Assembly (NCBI RefSeq): GCF_000744705.1
Contig: NZ_JQML01000001.1
Location: forward strand, 2,046,001 to 2,110,000
Length of the DNA: 64,000 nucleotides
Direction: 5' to 3'
Source of the DNA: Streptacidiphilus albus JL83
Lineage (GTDB): Bacteria; Actinomycetota; Actinomycetes; Streptomycetales; Streptomycetaceae
The translations under genes and the position numbers were made by a program. The notes under the pieces were generated by a model, which was not told where the DNA came from, did no database searches, and worked only from the letters and a program-made list of their open reading frames with translations. Below, piece by piece: positions 1-7,543 of the stretch. Each line of letters begins with the position of its first letter. The first letter of the stretch is position 1.

Positions 1-2
1 GA

Positions 3-1745
3 CTGGGCGGCTCCTTCGGCGGGATCGCGGCGATGACGGCGGTCTTCGTGGTGATGGGGACACTGTCGCTGGCGGTCGGCCAGCGGGCCCGGGAGTTCGC
101 GATGCTGCGGGCGATCGGGGCGACACCCCGTCAGATCCGGCGCACCATCGCCACCGAGGCGATGCTGGTCGCCCCGCTGGCCGGGGCGCTGGGGGTGCTG
201 CCGGGCCTGGGTCTTGCGCATTGGTGGCTCGGACAGCTGGTGCAGCGCGGCGCGGTGCCCGCGGGGGTGTCGCTGGACGTCGGCTGGCTGCCGATCGTCG
301 GCTCGATCGCGGTCGGCCTGCTGTCGGCGCTCGGCGCGGGCTATGTCGCGGCCCGGCGGCCGGCGAAGGCCCGGCCCAGCCAGGCGCTGGGCGACGCGGC
401 CACCGCGCGGGTGCGGACCGGACCGGTCCGCACCGTGCTGGGCGTGCTCGCGCTGGCCGGGACCGTCGTCCTCGGCGTGCTGTCCTCGACGATGTCGGGG
501 ACCAGCGCCGCCAACACCGCGTTGGGCGTGGTGATGGCCGGCATGACCGGTGTCGCGCTACTGGGTCCGCTGGTGGCCCGGGCGTCCGCGAGCGTCCTCG
601 GACTGCCGCTGCGCGGACGCGCGGCCGGCGCGCCGGGTGCCCTGGCCGCCGCCAACTCCCGGGCCAACGCCCGCAGGCTGGCGTCCGCCCTGGTCCCGAT
701 CGTGATGGTGACGGCCTTCTGCAGCATCCTGCTGTTCCTGCAGAGCACCATCACCCACGTCAGCTCCCAGCAGGTGCGCACCGGGGTGGTCGCCGACCAG
801 GTGATCGGCTCGACCGGCGCCGGGCTGCCGGCCGACACGGCGGCGCGGGCGGCGAGCACGCCCGGGGTGGCGGCGGCCGTGGGCGTGCTGCGCTCCGGCG
901 CCCTCTACGAGTCTGCCGGGGCACTGGGCTCGGCCACGGTGCTCGGCGTCTCCGGCGATCCCGCCCAACTGCCGCACGTGCTCGACCTGGACGTCAGGAC
1001 CGGGTCGCTGGACCGGGTCGGCAGCGGCACCGTCGCGCTGGACGCGACGCTCGCCGACACCCTGGGCCTGAAGGTCGGCGACCGGGCCCCGCTCTGGCTG
1101 GGCGACGGCACCAAGGTCGACCCGCTGGTCGTCGCGACCTACGGCAACGGGCTCGGCCTGGGACAGGTACTGATGGGGCGGGCCGAGCTGGTCGGACACG
1201 TCTCCTCGGGCTTCGACAGCCAGGTGCTGGTCGCCGACGCCCCCGGCGGTGACAGCGCCGCCGTCGGGCATGCGCTGGCGGGCCTGGGGATCCCCGGGGC
1301 CACGGTCACCGACCGGGCCGGCTACGCCGGGCAGGCCGACAAGGACCTGGCGCTCAGCTCCTGGGCGAACACGGTGATGGCCGCCGTCCTCGGCGGCTTC
1401 GCGGCCGTCGCCACCGCCAACACCCTGGTGATGACGGTGCTGGACCGCCGCCGCGAGGTGGCCATGCTGAGGCTGGCCGGGACCACCCGCCGCCAGGTGC
1501 GGCGGATGATCCGCTGGGAGGCCCTGCTGGTCTCCTCGGCCGGGCTGCTGATCGGCGGCGTCCTCGCCGCCATCGGCCTGATCCCGATCGCGCAGGGCGT
1601 CACCGGCTCCGCCCCGTACGTGCCCCCGGCCACGGCCGCCGCCCTGGTCGGCGGGACGCTGGCGCTGGGCCTGGCCGCGACGGCGCTCCCGGCCCGGTCG
1701 CTGCTGCGCTCCCGGCCGGTGGAGGCCGGCAGCGGACGGGGCTGA
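3..1745 (+). CDS. FtsX-family ABC transporter permease (5'-truncated by window)
   Basis: This is the C-terminal part of a MacB/FtsX-type ABC permease. The reading frame is open to the window edge (in-frame codons begin at base 3), so the ATG at 33 is internal and the real start lies upstream. Two copies of the FtsX cytoplasmic signature are visible: 'REFAMLRAIGATPRQIRR' near the start and 'RREVAMLRLAGTTRRQVRR' near the end. Each is followed by hydrophobic segments, as expected for the duplicated eight-to-ten-TM actinobacterial permeases with a large extracellular domain between the halves. The partner ATPase is presumably upstream of the window. Such exporters move lipids or hydrophobic compounds; the substrate cannot be read from sequence. 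The stop codon is part of a small dyad shared with the convergent hisI stop. Confidence 0.9.
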   Translation: MGGSFGGIAAMTAVFVVMGTLSLAVGQRAREFAMLRAIGATPRQIRRTIATEAMLVAPLAGALGVLPGLGLAHWWLGQLVQRGAVPAGVSLDVGWLPIVGSIAVGLLSALGAGYVAARRPAKARPSQALGDAATARVRTGPVRTVLGVLALAGTVVLGVLSSTMSGTSAANTALGVVMAGMTGVALLGPLVARASASVLGLPLRGRAAGAPGALAAANSRANARRLASALVPIVMVTAFCSILLFLQSTITHVSSQQVRTGVVADQVIGSTGAGLPADTAARAASTPGVAAAVGVLRSGALYESAGALGSATVLGVSGDPAQLPHVLDLDVRTGSLDRVGSGTVALDATLADTLGLKVGDRAPLWLGDGTKVDPLVVATYGNGLGLGQVLMGRAELVGHVSSGFDSQVLVADAPGGDSAAVGHALAGLGIPGATVTDRAGYAGQADKDLALSSWANTVMAAVLGGFAAVATANTLVMTVLDRRREVAMLRLAGTTRRQVRRMIRWEALLVSSAGLLIGGVLAAIGLIPIAQGVTGSAPYVPPATAAALVGGTLALGLAATALPARSLLRSRPVEAGSGRG

Positions 1746-1755
1746 GGCTCAGCCC
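1739..1755. terminator. Small dyad overlapping two convergent stop codons
   Basis: GGGCTGA-GGC-TCAGCCC forms a 7-bp stem with a 3-nt loop. Its arms contain the TGA of the FtsX permease and the complement of the hisI TGA. It could stop transcription from both sides in a 3-nt intergenic gap, but the stem is short and has no T-tract. Confidence 0.3.
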
Positions 1756-2144
1756 GCCTCGGGCGCGCTGACGAGCAGCTCGTCCGCGTCGAAGCAGGTC
1801 CGGTCACCCGTGTGACAGGCGGCACCGATCTGGTCGACCTTGACCAGGACGGTGTCGCCGTCGCAGTCCAGCGCGACGGACTTCACCAGCTGGAGGTGGC
1901 CGGAGGTGTCGCCCTTCACCCAGTACTCGCTGCGGCTGCGGGACCAGTAGGTGCAGCGGCCGGTGGTCAGGGTGCGGTGCAGGGCCTCGTCGTCCATCCA
2001 GCCGAGCATCAGCACCTCCCCCGTGTCGTACTGCTGGGCGACGGCGGGCACGAGGCCCTGCGCGTCGCGCTTCAGGCGGGCCGCGACGGCGGGGTCGAGG
2101 GCGGTGCTGCCGGGGGCAGCGGGCAGGGCGGAGGCAGCGGACAT
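1749..2144 (-). CDS. hisI: Phosphoribosyl-AMP cyclohydrolase
   Basis: HisI hydrolyses PR-AMP to ProFAR precursor, the third step of histidine biosynthesis, in the cytoplasm. Visible family motifs are '[11 protein letters not shown]', '[14 protein letters not shown]', the Asp/Cys stretch 'DCDGDTV', and '[11 protein letters not shown]', which carries the zinc-binding cysteines. The start at MSAAS gives 131 residues, normal for a stand-alone HisI with no HisE domain. The frame continues upstream for 67 codons, but that part is low-complexity Arg/Pro translated from a minisatellite and is not credible protein. The gene is separated from the other his genes by two plus-strand genes. hisG and hisE are not in the window. 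Confidence 0.95.
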   Translation of the reverse strand: MSAASALPAAPGSTALDPAVAARLKRDAQGLVPAVAQQYDTGEVLMLGWMDDEALHRTLTTGRCTYWSRSRSEYWVKGDTSGHLQLVKSVALDCDGDTVLVKVDQIGAACHTGDRTCFDADELLVSAPEAG

Positions 2145-2199
2145 GCCCCCATTCTGCCAAGCCCGCGCCGCTGACCGGGCCACACCCGCCGCGCGGCGG

Positions 2200-2313
2200 C
2201 CGGCAGCGGGGCCGGTACGGGGCCGGCAGCGGGGCCGGCAGCGAGGCCGGCAGCGAGGCCGGTACGGGGCCGGTACGGGGCCGGTACGGGGCCGGTACGG
2301 GGCCGGTACGGGG
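2200..2313. repeat. 11/12-bp minisatellite upstream of hisI
   Basis: Ten head-to-tail units can be laid out without gaps. One CCGGCAGCGGGG (2200-2211) and one CCGGTACGGGG (2212-2222) are followed by another CCGGCAGCGGGG and two CCGGCAGCGAGG (2223-2258), then five identical CCGGTACGGGG units (2259-2313). Degenerate half-units continue to about 2334. The array lies between the diverging hisI and the Pro/Gln-rich membrane protein gene. The rest of the 2145-2446 gap shows no gene; a hisI promoter was not identified with confidence. Confidence 0.9.
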
Positions 2314-2446
2314 CCGCTGCCGACCGGTACCGGGCGGTGGGCCATCCGGACATTTGCGCTGATGCCCGATCAACTCGGCCTCCCAGCACCGTCGTATTCC
2401 GGCCCCACAGGGCTACTGCCCGGCCGCGCACGGCATCCTGGTGCGC

Positions 2447-3310
2447 ATGAGTGCTCCACCCCCGCCACCACCGCCACCATCGACACCGCCCGCCGTGCCG
2501 CCGGTACCGCCGGCACCGCCGGCACCACCGGCACCGTCGGGCCAGCAGCCGCCGTACCCGCCGCAGCAGGGGTTCCCGCAGCCGCCGTACCCGCCGCAGG
2601 GCTACCCGCAGCAGGGGTTCCCGCAGCAGGACTACCAGCTCCAGGCACCGCAGGCCCCCCAGGCGGACTACCCGCTCCAGGCGCCGCAGCCGCAGCCGCC
2701 CTACCCGCCGCAGTGGCAGCAGCCGCAGTGGCAGGGACAGCCACAGCCGCAGCCACAGTGGCAGCAGCCGCAGTGGCAGGTTCCGCCGCAGTCGCAGGTG
2801 CCGCCCCAGTGGCAGGCGCCGCCGCAGTCGCTGGTGCCGCCGAAGGAGTTGACCCGCTCCGAGCAGGTCGCCCGCAACCGGAAGGTCGTCGCGGTGGTGT
2901 CGGGCTCGGTCCTCGCCCTGGCGCTGGTGGTCGGCGGCTCGTGGTGGGCCCTGGGCAGCATCTCCGGCGGTAGCCCGGCCGTGGGGTTCAACGGGGACCA
3001 CGTCGGCGACTGCGGCCTGCTCACGCCGGACCTGACCAGGATGACGCCCTCCTCCTGCTACGCGGCCCACACGGCCGAGGTGACCGGCCTGGTCACGCTG
3101 CCCAGCGGCCTCGCCAGTGCCAGTGCGGTCCTCTCCGAGACGACCGCGATGTGCTTGCCGATCGACACGGAGAAGCAGGTCGCCCAGTCAGTGAGCGAGG
3201 TTCAGGCGGCGGACATGGCTCCCGACTGGGCCCAGTACGAGAGCGGACAGCGCGTCGCCGAGTGCGCGCTCGGCAACCCCCAGGGCACGCTCGACGCACC
3301 GCTGTCCTGA
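2447..3310 (+). CDS. Pro/Gln-rich single-pass membrane protein, septum-formation-like C-terminus
   Basis: The function is unknown. Residues 1-130 are a disordered Pro/Gln/Tyr-rich tail with repeated PPYPPQ, QGFPQ and PQWQ units. One transmembrane helix follows (about residues 147-165, 'VVAVVSGSVLALALVVGGSWWAL'-like). The extracytoplasmic domain of about 120 residues has Cys pairs in 'GDCGLL', 'SSCYAAHTAEVTG', 'AMCLPID' and 'AECALG'. The Cys-His spacing with an 'H..EV' motif resembles the actinobacterial Septum_form domain; that is a family-level inference only. The ATG at 2447 is preferred over a GTG two codons earlier (2441). Topology would be tail inside, Cys domain outside. Confidence 0.8.
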   Translation: MSAPPPPPPPPSTPPAVPPVPPAPPAPPAPSGQQPPYPPQQGFPQPPYPPQGYPQQGFPQQDYQLQAPQAPQADYPLQAPQPQPPYPPQWQQPQWQGQPQPQPQWQQPQWQVPPQSQVPPQWQAPPQSLVPPKELTRSEQVARNRKVVAVVSGSVLALALVVGGSWWALGSISGGSPAVGFNGDHVGDCGLLTPDLTRMTPSSCYAAHTAEVTGLVTLPSGLASASAVLSETTAMCLPIDTEKQVAQSVSEVQAADMAPDWAQYESGQRVAECALGNPQGTLDAPLS

Positions 3311-3336
3311 TCGGCGCGATCGACCGCCCCGCGTCG

Positions 3337-3342
3337 TACGCT
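3337..3342 (+). promoter_or_regulatory. Candidate -10 box for a leaderless transcript
   Basis: TACGCT lies 6 nt before the ATG at 3349, and no Shine-Dalgarno sequence is visible in the intervening bases. This geometry is typical of leaderless mRNAs in actinomycetes. The -35 region is not recognisable. Confidence 0.45.
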
Positions 3343-3348
3343 GGCTCC

Positions 3349-3981
3349 ATGTCGAACTACGCGCGACGCGAACGTCTGCTGCTCGTCGATCTCCTGGAGG
3401 CCGTCGGCCCCGACGCCCCCACCCTGTGCCAGGGCTGGACCACCCAGGACCTCGCCGGACACCTGGTGGTGCGCGAGCGGCGGCCCGACGCCGCGGGGGG
3501 CATGTTCATCAAGCCCCTCGCGGCGCGGCTGGCCAAGGTCCACGGCGAGTACAGCGCCAGGCCCTACGCCGAACTGCTGGAGCTGATCCGCACCGGCCCG
3601 CCGCCGCTGTCGCTGTTCGGCATCCCGGGCGCGGACGAGGCCGCCAACACCGTCGAGTACTTCGTCCACGGCGAGGACGTCCGCCGCGCCCAGCGCGACT
3701 GGGTGCCCCGGGTCCTGGACGCCGAGTTCGCCGACGCCCTCTGGGGCAAGCTGGCCCGGACCGCCTCGCTGGCGGGTCGGCGCTCCCCGGTCGGCCTGGT
3801 GCTGCGCCGCCCGGACGGGCAGACCACCGTCGCCCGCAAGGGCTCACCGGTGGTGACGGTGACCGGCGAGCCGGGCGAGCTGCTGATGTTCGTGATGGGC
3901 CGTCAGGCCCACGCCCAGGTGGACCTGGAGGGCGACCACGAGGCCGTGGCCAAGGTGACCACGGCGCAGCTCGGCGTCTGA
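3349..3981 (+). CDS. TIGR03085-family metal-binding protein (DinB/mycothiol maleylpyruvate isomerase-like)
   Basis: A 210-residue protein starting MSNYARRERLLL. The N-terminal four-helix-bundle region has 'LCQGWTTQDLAGHL', a form of the helix that carries the first metal ligand (His) in the maleylpyruvate isomerase/DinB superfamily. 'EYFVHGEDVRRAQ' supplies a second conserved His. A C-terminal domain follows, ending 'LLMFVMGRQAHAQVDLEGD', as in mycothiol-dependent family members. The family is named from actinomycetes; substrate and reaction are unknown. The start was chosen because homologous-looking sequence begins there and a TACGCT box sits 6 nt upstream; longer in-frame starts give Arg-rich nonsense. 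It converges with hisF with a 28-nt gap. Confidence 0.88.
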   Translation: MSNYARRERLLLVDLLEAVGPDAPTLCQGWTTQDLAGHLVVRERRPDAAGGMFIKPLAARLAKVHGEYSARPYAELLELIRTGPPPLSLFGIPGADEAANTVEYFVHGEDVRRAQRDWVPRVLDAEFADALWGKLARTASLAGRRSPVGLVLRRPDGQTTVARKGSPVVTVTGEPGELLMFVMGRQAHAQVDLEGDHEAVAKVTTAQLGV

Positions 3982-4009
3982 CACCGGCCTCCCGCAGCCT
4001 GGACCGGCC

Positions 4010-4780
4010 TCAGCGGACGGGGTGTCCGGCGGCCCGCAGGGCCTGCTTGACCTCGCCGATGCGCAGGTCGCCGAAGTGGAAGACGCTGGCGGCCAGCACG
4101 GCGTCCGCGCCCGCCTCCACGGCGGGCGCGAAGTCGCCGAGCTTGCCGGCGCCGCCGCTGGCGATGACCGGGACGCCGACCTCGCGCCGGACGGCGCGCA
4201 GCAACTCCAGGTCGTAGCCGTCCTTGGTGCCGTCCGAGTCCATGGAGTTGAGCAGGATCTCGCCGGCGCCCAGCGCGGCCGCGCGGGCGGCCCACTCGAC
4301 GGCGTCCAGGCCGGTGCCGCGCCGCCCGCCGTGGGTGGTGACCTCGAAGCCGGAGGCGGTGGTGGTGCCCCCGGGGGTGCGCCGGGCGTCGACCGACAGC
4401 ACCAGCACCTGACGGCCGAAGCGCTCCGCGATCTCGCGCAGCAGCTCCGGCCGGGCGATCGCGGCGGTGTTGACGCCGACCTTGTCCGCGCCGGCCCGCA
4501 GCAGCCGGTTGACGTCCTCGACCTCGCGGACGCCGCCGCCGACGGTGAGCGGGATGAACACCTGCTCGGCGGTCCGGCGGACCACGTCGTAGGTGGTCTC
4601 CCGGTCGCCCGAGGAGGCGGTGATGTCGAGGAAGGTGAGCTCGTCGGCGCCCTCGGCGTCGTAGAGCCGGGCCATCTCGACCGGGTCGCCGGCGTCGCGG
4701 AGGTTCTCGAAGTTGACGCCCTTGACGACCCGGCCCCCGTCGACGTCCAGGCAGGGGATCACGCGAACGGCGAGGGACAT
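4010..4780 (-). CDS. hisF: Imidazole glycerol phosphate synthase, cyclase subunit
   Basis: HisF is the (beta/alpha)8-barrel half of the HisF-HisH glutamine amidotransferase, converting PRFAR plus ammonia to IGP and AICAR. The N-terminal '[15 protein letters not shown]' carries the catalytic Asp. '[15 protein letters not shown]' and '[11 protein letters not shown]' are the phosphate-binding loops, and 'VLSVDARRT' precedes the second catalytic Asp region. At 256 residues it has normal length. MSLAVRV (4780) is preferred to METPR (4795) because a GGAG lies 9 nt before it. It is the last gene of the hisD-to-hisF operon, 49 nt after the RidA gene. Confidence 0.97.
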   Translation of the reverse strand: MSLAVRVIPCLDVDGGRVVKGVNFENLRDAGDPVEMARLYDAEGADELTFLDITASSGDRETTYDVVRRTAEQVFIPLTVGGGVREVEDVNRLLRAGADKVGVNTAAIARPELLREIAERFGRQVLVLSVDARRTPGGTTTASGFEVTTHGGRRGTGLDAVEWAARAAALGAGEILLNSMDSDGTKDGYDLELLRAVRREVGVPVIASGGAGKLGDFAPAVEAGADAVLAASVFHFGDLRIGEVKQALRAAGHPVR

Positions 4781-4829
4781 GCGGGGGGTCTCCATCCAAG
4801 TGCGGCAGGTGCGGTGGGTGCGGGCGGCG

Positions 4830-5258
4830 TCAGCGGGCGGCGGTCCGGCGGTAGGCCTCGACCTCGACCTCGACCGCCATCCGGGAGTCGAGCAGGGCGC
4901 TGACGACGACCATGGTCGCGGCCGGGCGGACCGCGTCGAACAGCTCCTTGTGGACCCGGCCGACGTCGTCGACGTCGCGGGCGTGGGTGACGTACATCCG
5001 GGTGCGGACCACGTCGGTCGCGCTCATCCCGAAGCCGGCGAGCGCGGTGAGCGCCACGCCGAATGCGGTGCGGGCCTGGTCGGAGGGCGAGCCCTCGAAC
5101 AGGATCCGGCCGTCGTCCCAGGCGGTGCAGCCGGAGACGAAGACGAAGTCGCCGACGGCGACCGCCCGGGAGAAGCCGAACTGCTCCTCCCAGGGGCTCG
5201 CGCCGTTGACCCTCACTGCGGGCACTACCTGACTCGGTGTCACCGGGCGATCAGTCAT
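4830..5258 (-). CDS. RidA family protein
   Basis: A 142-residue member of the YjgF/YER057c/UK114 (Rid) fold. Members hydrolyse reactive enamine/imine intermediates released by PLP enzymes. The core motifs '[13 protein letters not shown]', '[20 protein letters not shown]' and '[25 protein letters not shown]' are visible; the last contains the Arg and Glu positions used in Rid active sites (the Arg aligns as 'RPAAT'). It sits inside the his operon between hisA and hisF, with 67-nt and 49-nt gaps. That placement suggests a link to amino-acid metabolism, but the substrate is not known. Confidence 0.9.
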   Translation of the reverse strand: MTDRPVTPSQVVPAVRVNGASPWEEQFGFSRAVAVGDFVFVSGCTAWDDGRILFEGSPSDQARTAFGVALTALAGFGMSATDVVRTRMYVTHARDVDDVGRVHKELFDAVRPAATMVVVSALLDSRMAVEVEVEAYRRTAAR

Positions 5259-5325
5259 GCCGTGGTCATCTCCTTGGGCCCGCCTGCGGCGCCTGCTTCG
5301 GTGACAGGCGTGCTTCTAGGACACG

Positions 5326-6069
5326 CTAGACGGCCGCGACCGTGGCCAGCGCCTCTTCGAGGGTGAATGCCTGAGCGTAGAGGGCCTTGCCCACGATTGC
5401 GCCCTCCACGCCCGCGCCGACGAGCGAGGCGATGTCGCGCAGGTCCTGGAGCGAGGAGACGCCGCCGCTGGCGACCACGGCCCGGTCGGTCGCGGCGCAG
5501 ACGTTGCGCAGCAGCTCCAGGTTGGGGCCGGTGAGGGTGCCGTCCTTGTCGACGTCGGTGACGACGTAGCGGGCGCAGCCCTCGGCGTCCAGGCGGGCCA
5601 GGGCCTCGTAGAGGTCGCCGCCCTCGCTGGTCCAGCCCCGGCCGCGGAGGGTGGTGCCGACGACGTCGAGGCCGACCGCGATCCGGTCGCCGTACTCGGC
5701 GATGGCCTTGGCCACCCACTCCGGGGACTCCAGCGCGGCGGTGCCGAGGTTGACCCGGGCGCAGCCGGTGGCCAGCGCGGCGCGCAGCGAGGCGTCGTCG
5801 CGGATGCCGCCGGAGAGCTCGACCTTGACGTCGAGGCGGCCGGTGACCTCGGCCAGCAGGGCGCGGTTGTCGCCGGTGCCGAAGGCCGCGTCGAGGTCGA
5901 CCAGGTGGATCCACTCGGCGCCGGCCTGCTGCCAGGCGAGGGCGGCGGCCAGCGGCTCGCCGTAGGAGGTCTCGGAGCCGGAGGCGCCCTTGACCAGGCG
6001 TACGGCCTGTCCGTCGCGGACGTCGACGGCGGGCAGGAGGACGAGGCGGTCGGTCGCCGGAGTGCTCAC
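5326..6069 (-). CDS. priA: Phosphoribosyl isomerase A (HisA/PriA)
   Basis: The enzyme isomerises ProFAR to PRFAR. In Streptomyces and mycobacteria this protein (PriA) also performs the TrpF reaction on PRA; that double role is family knowledge, not visible here. Signatures: '[15 protein letters not shown]' with the first catalytic Asp, '[10 protein letters not shown]', '[16 protein letters not shown]' with the second catalytic Asp, and '[13 protein letters not shown]'. The start is GTG at 6069, overlapping the hisH stop as GTGA, giving 247 residues. The much longer open frame upstream overlaps hisH and is a shadow. Confidence 0.96.
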   Translation of the reverse strand: MSTPATDRLVLLPAVDVRDGQAVRLVKGASGSETSYGEPLAAALAWQQAGAEWIHLVDLDAAFGTGDNRALLAEVTGRLDVKVELSGGIRDDASLRAALATGCARVNLGTAALESPEWVAKAIAEYGDRIAVGLDVVGTTLRGRGWTSEGGDLYEALARLDAEGCARYVVTDVDKDGTLTGPNLELLRNVCAATDRAVVASGGVSSLQDLRDIASLVGAGVEGAIVGKALYAQAFTLEEALATVAAV

Positions 6070-6698
6070 AGGGACGAGATCCAGTTCTTCAGCAGGGTCG
6101 CTCCGGCGTCGCCGGACTTCTCGGGGTGGAACTGCGTCGCGGCGAGGGGTCCGTTCTCGACCGCGGCGACGAAGGGCTCGCCGTGCTCCGCCCAGGTGAC
6201 CAGCGGCGGGCGCAGCTGCTCGATGGGCGGCAGCTCCCAGTGCCGGACGGCGTAGGAGTGGACGAAGTAGTAGCGGGCGTCGTCGTCCAGACCGTGGAAG
6301 AGGGTGCTTCCGGCCGGGGCCTTGACCGTGTTCCAGCCCATGTGCGGCACGATCGGCGCCTGCAGCGGCTCGACGGCGCCGGGCCACTCGTCGCAGCCCT
6401 CGGTCTCGACGCCGTGCTCGACCCCGCGGGCGAAGAGGATCTGCATGCCGACGCAGATGCCGAGCACCGGCCGGCCGCCGGACAGCCGACGGCCGATCAC
6501 CCGCTCGCCGCGCACCGCGCGCAGGCCCTCCATGCAGGCGGCGAAGGCGCCGACGCCGGGGACGAGCAGCCCGTCGGCGTCGAGGGCGGTCTGGAAGTCG
6601 GAGGTGACCTCGACCTCGGCGCCGACCCGCTCCAGCGCGCGCTGCGCGGAGCGGAGGTTGCCGGAACCGTAGTCGAGGACGACCACGCGCTTCGTCAT
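6066..6698 (-). CDS. hisH: Imidazole glycerol phosphate synthase, glutaminase subunit
   Basis: HisH supplies ammonia from glutamine to HisF. The class I amidotransferase triad is visible: the nucleophile Cys in '[11 protein letters not shown]', and His and Glu in 'TQFHPEKSG'. The oxyanion-strand region reads '[12 protein letters not shown]'. At 210 residues it is full length. The ATG at 6698 has an AAGGA 5 nt upstream. The gene is coupled to priA by a GTGA overlap. Unlike its coupled neighbours, it is separated from the upstream small membrane gene by 62 nt containing three direct repeats. Confidence 0.97.
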   Translation of the reverse strand: MTKRVVVLDYGSGNLRSAQRALERVGAEVEVTSDFQTALDADGLLVPGVGAFAACMEGLRAVRGERVIGRRLSGGRPVLGICVGMQILFARGVEHGVETEGCDEWPGAVEPLQAPIVPHMGWNTVKAPAGSTLFHGLDDDARYYFVHSYAVRHWELPPIEQLRPPLVTWAEHGEPFVAAVENGPLAATQFHPEKSGDAGATLLKNWISSL

Positions 6699-6712
6699 AC
6701 CAGTCCTTACCT

Positions 6713-6757
6713 AGCTTGTGGGTGGCCCAGCTTGTGGGTGACCTGAACTTGTGGGTG
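6713..6757. repeat. Three 12-bp direct repeats before hisH
   Basis: AGCTTGTGGGTG occurs at 6713-6724 and 6729-6740, and AACTTGTGGGTG at 6746-6757. The period is 16-17 bp. The repeats fill the gap between the small membrane gene and hisH inside the his operon. On the transcribed (minus) strand each reads CACCCACAAG(C/T)T. Confidence 0.85.
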
Positions 6758-6760
6758 GGG

Positions 6761-6925
6761 TCACATGAGTTGCATGACGCCGGTGGCGAAGCACATCAGG
6801 CCGGCGAGCGCGAGCAGCACCACCACGCCCTTGGAGATCTTCTGCTTCAGGAAGGACCAGGCCCCGCCTATCAGGAAGAGGCCGACGAAGATCAGGATGT
6901 AGACGGTGCCGTTCATATGGCTCAT
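6761..6925 (-). CDS. 54-residue membrane protein in the his operon
   Basis: This short gene lies between hisB and hisH. The product starts [13 protein letters not shown] and ends TGVMQLM. It has two predicted membrane helices, about residues 7-23 ([14 protein letters not shown]) and 33-52 ([17 protein letters not shown]), joined by a basic loop KQKISK, giving a hairpin topology. The ATG follows the hisB stop by 3 nt (TAA-GCC-ATG), so translation is probably coupled. An alternative start is the fourth codon (ATG at 6914-6916). A small membrane ORF at this place is, to my recollection, common in Streptomyces his clusters; its function is unknown. Confidence 0.8.
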   Translation of the reverse strand: MSHMNGTVYILIFVGLFLIGGAWSFLKQKISKGVVVLLALAGLMCFATGVMQLM

Positions 6926-6928
6926 GGC

Positions 6929-7543
6929 TTACAGCGCGCCCTTGGTCGACGGGAGGATCCCGGCCGCGCGCGGGTCCAGCTCGCTGGCGTACCGCAGCGC
7001 CCGGGCGAGCGCCTTGAACTGGCACTCGACAATGTGATGGGCATTGCGTCCATACGGTACGTGGACGTGGAGAGCGATCTGCGCCTGGGCCACGAATGAC
7101 TCCAGGATGTGCCGGGTCATGGTGGTGTCGTAGGTCCCGATCATCGGGGCCATGCCCTCGGGCTCGGTGTGCACCAGGTAGGGCCGGCCGGAGAGGTCGA
7201 CCGTGACCTGGGCCAGCGACTCGTCCAGCGGGACGGTGCAGTTGCCGAAGCGGTAGATGCCGACCTTGTCGCCGAGCGCCTGCTTGAAGGCGGCGCCTAT
7301 CGCGAGGGCGGTGTCCTCGATCGTGTGGTGGGTGTCGATGTGCAGGTCGCCGTCGGTCTTCACGGTCAGGTCGAACAGCCCGTGCCGGCCGAGCTGGTCG
7401 AGCATGTGGTCGTAGAAGCCGACGCCGGTGCTGATGTCGGTGTTGCCGCGCCCGTCGAGGTTGAGCTCGACCTTGACGGAGGTCTCCTTGGTGGTGCGCT
7501 CGACGCGACCGATCCTCGGGGTCGTCATGCTGGGAGTGGTCAT
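6929..7543 (-). CDS. hisB: Imidazoleglycerol-phosphate dehydratase
   Basis: Dehydrates IGP to imidazole acetol phosphate. Both halves of the duplicated fold are present with their Mn-binding His clusters: '[16 protein letters not shown]' and '[14 protein letters not shown]'. '[16 protein letters not shown]' is a further signature. Start [10 protein letters not shown] (7543) overlaps the hisC stop as ATGA and gives 204 residues. A second ATG five codons later (7528) would give the more usual ~199. It is monofunctional (no HolPase domain), as expected for actinobacteria. Confidence 0.96.
   Translation of the reverse strand: MTTPSMTTPRIGRVERTTKETSVKVELNLDGRGNTDISTGVGFYDHMLDQLGRHGLFDLTVKTDGDLHIDTHHTIEDTALAIGAAFKQALGDKVGIYRFGNCTVPLDESLAQVTVDLSGRPYLVHTEPEGMAPMIGTYDTTMTRHILESFVAQAQIALHVHVPYGRNAHHIVECQFKALARALRYASELDPRAAGILPSTKGAL

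Noticed and set aside
2200..2334. Possible CRISPR array in the hisI upstream repeats
   Set aside because: Units are 11-12 bp, directly adjacent and without unique spacers; no cas gene is nearby.
1749..2345. Longer HisI with a 67-residue N-terminal extension
   Set aside because: The extension is translated from the minisatellite and is Arg/Pro/Cys low complexity; typical HisI starts near 2144.
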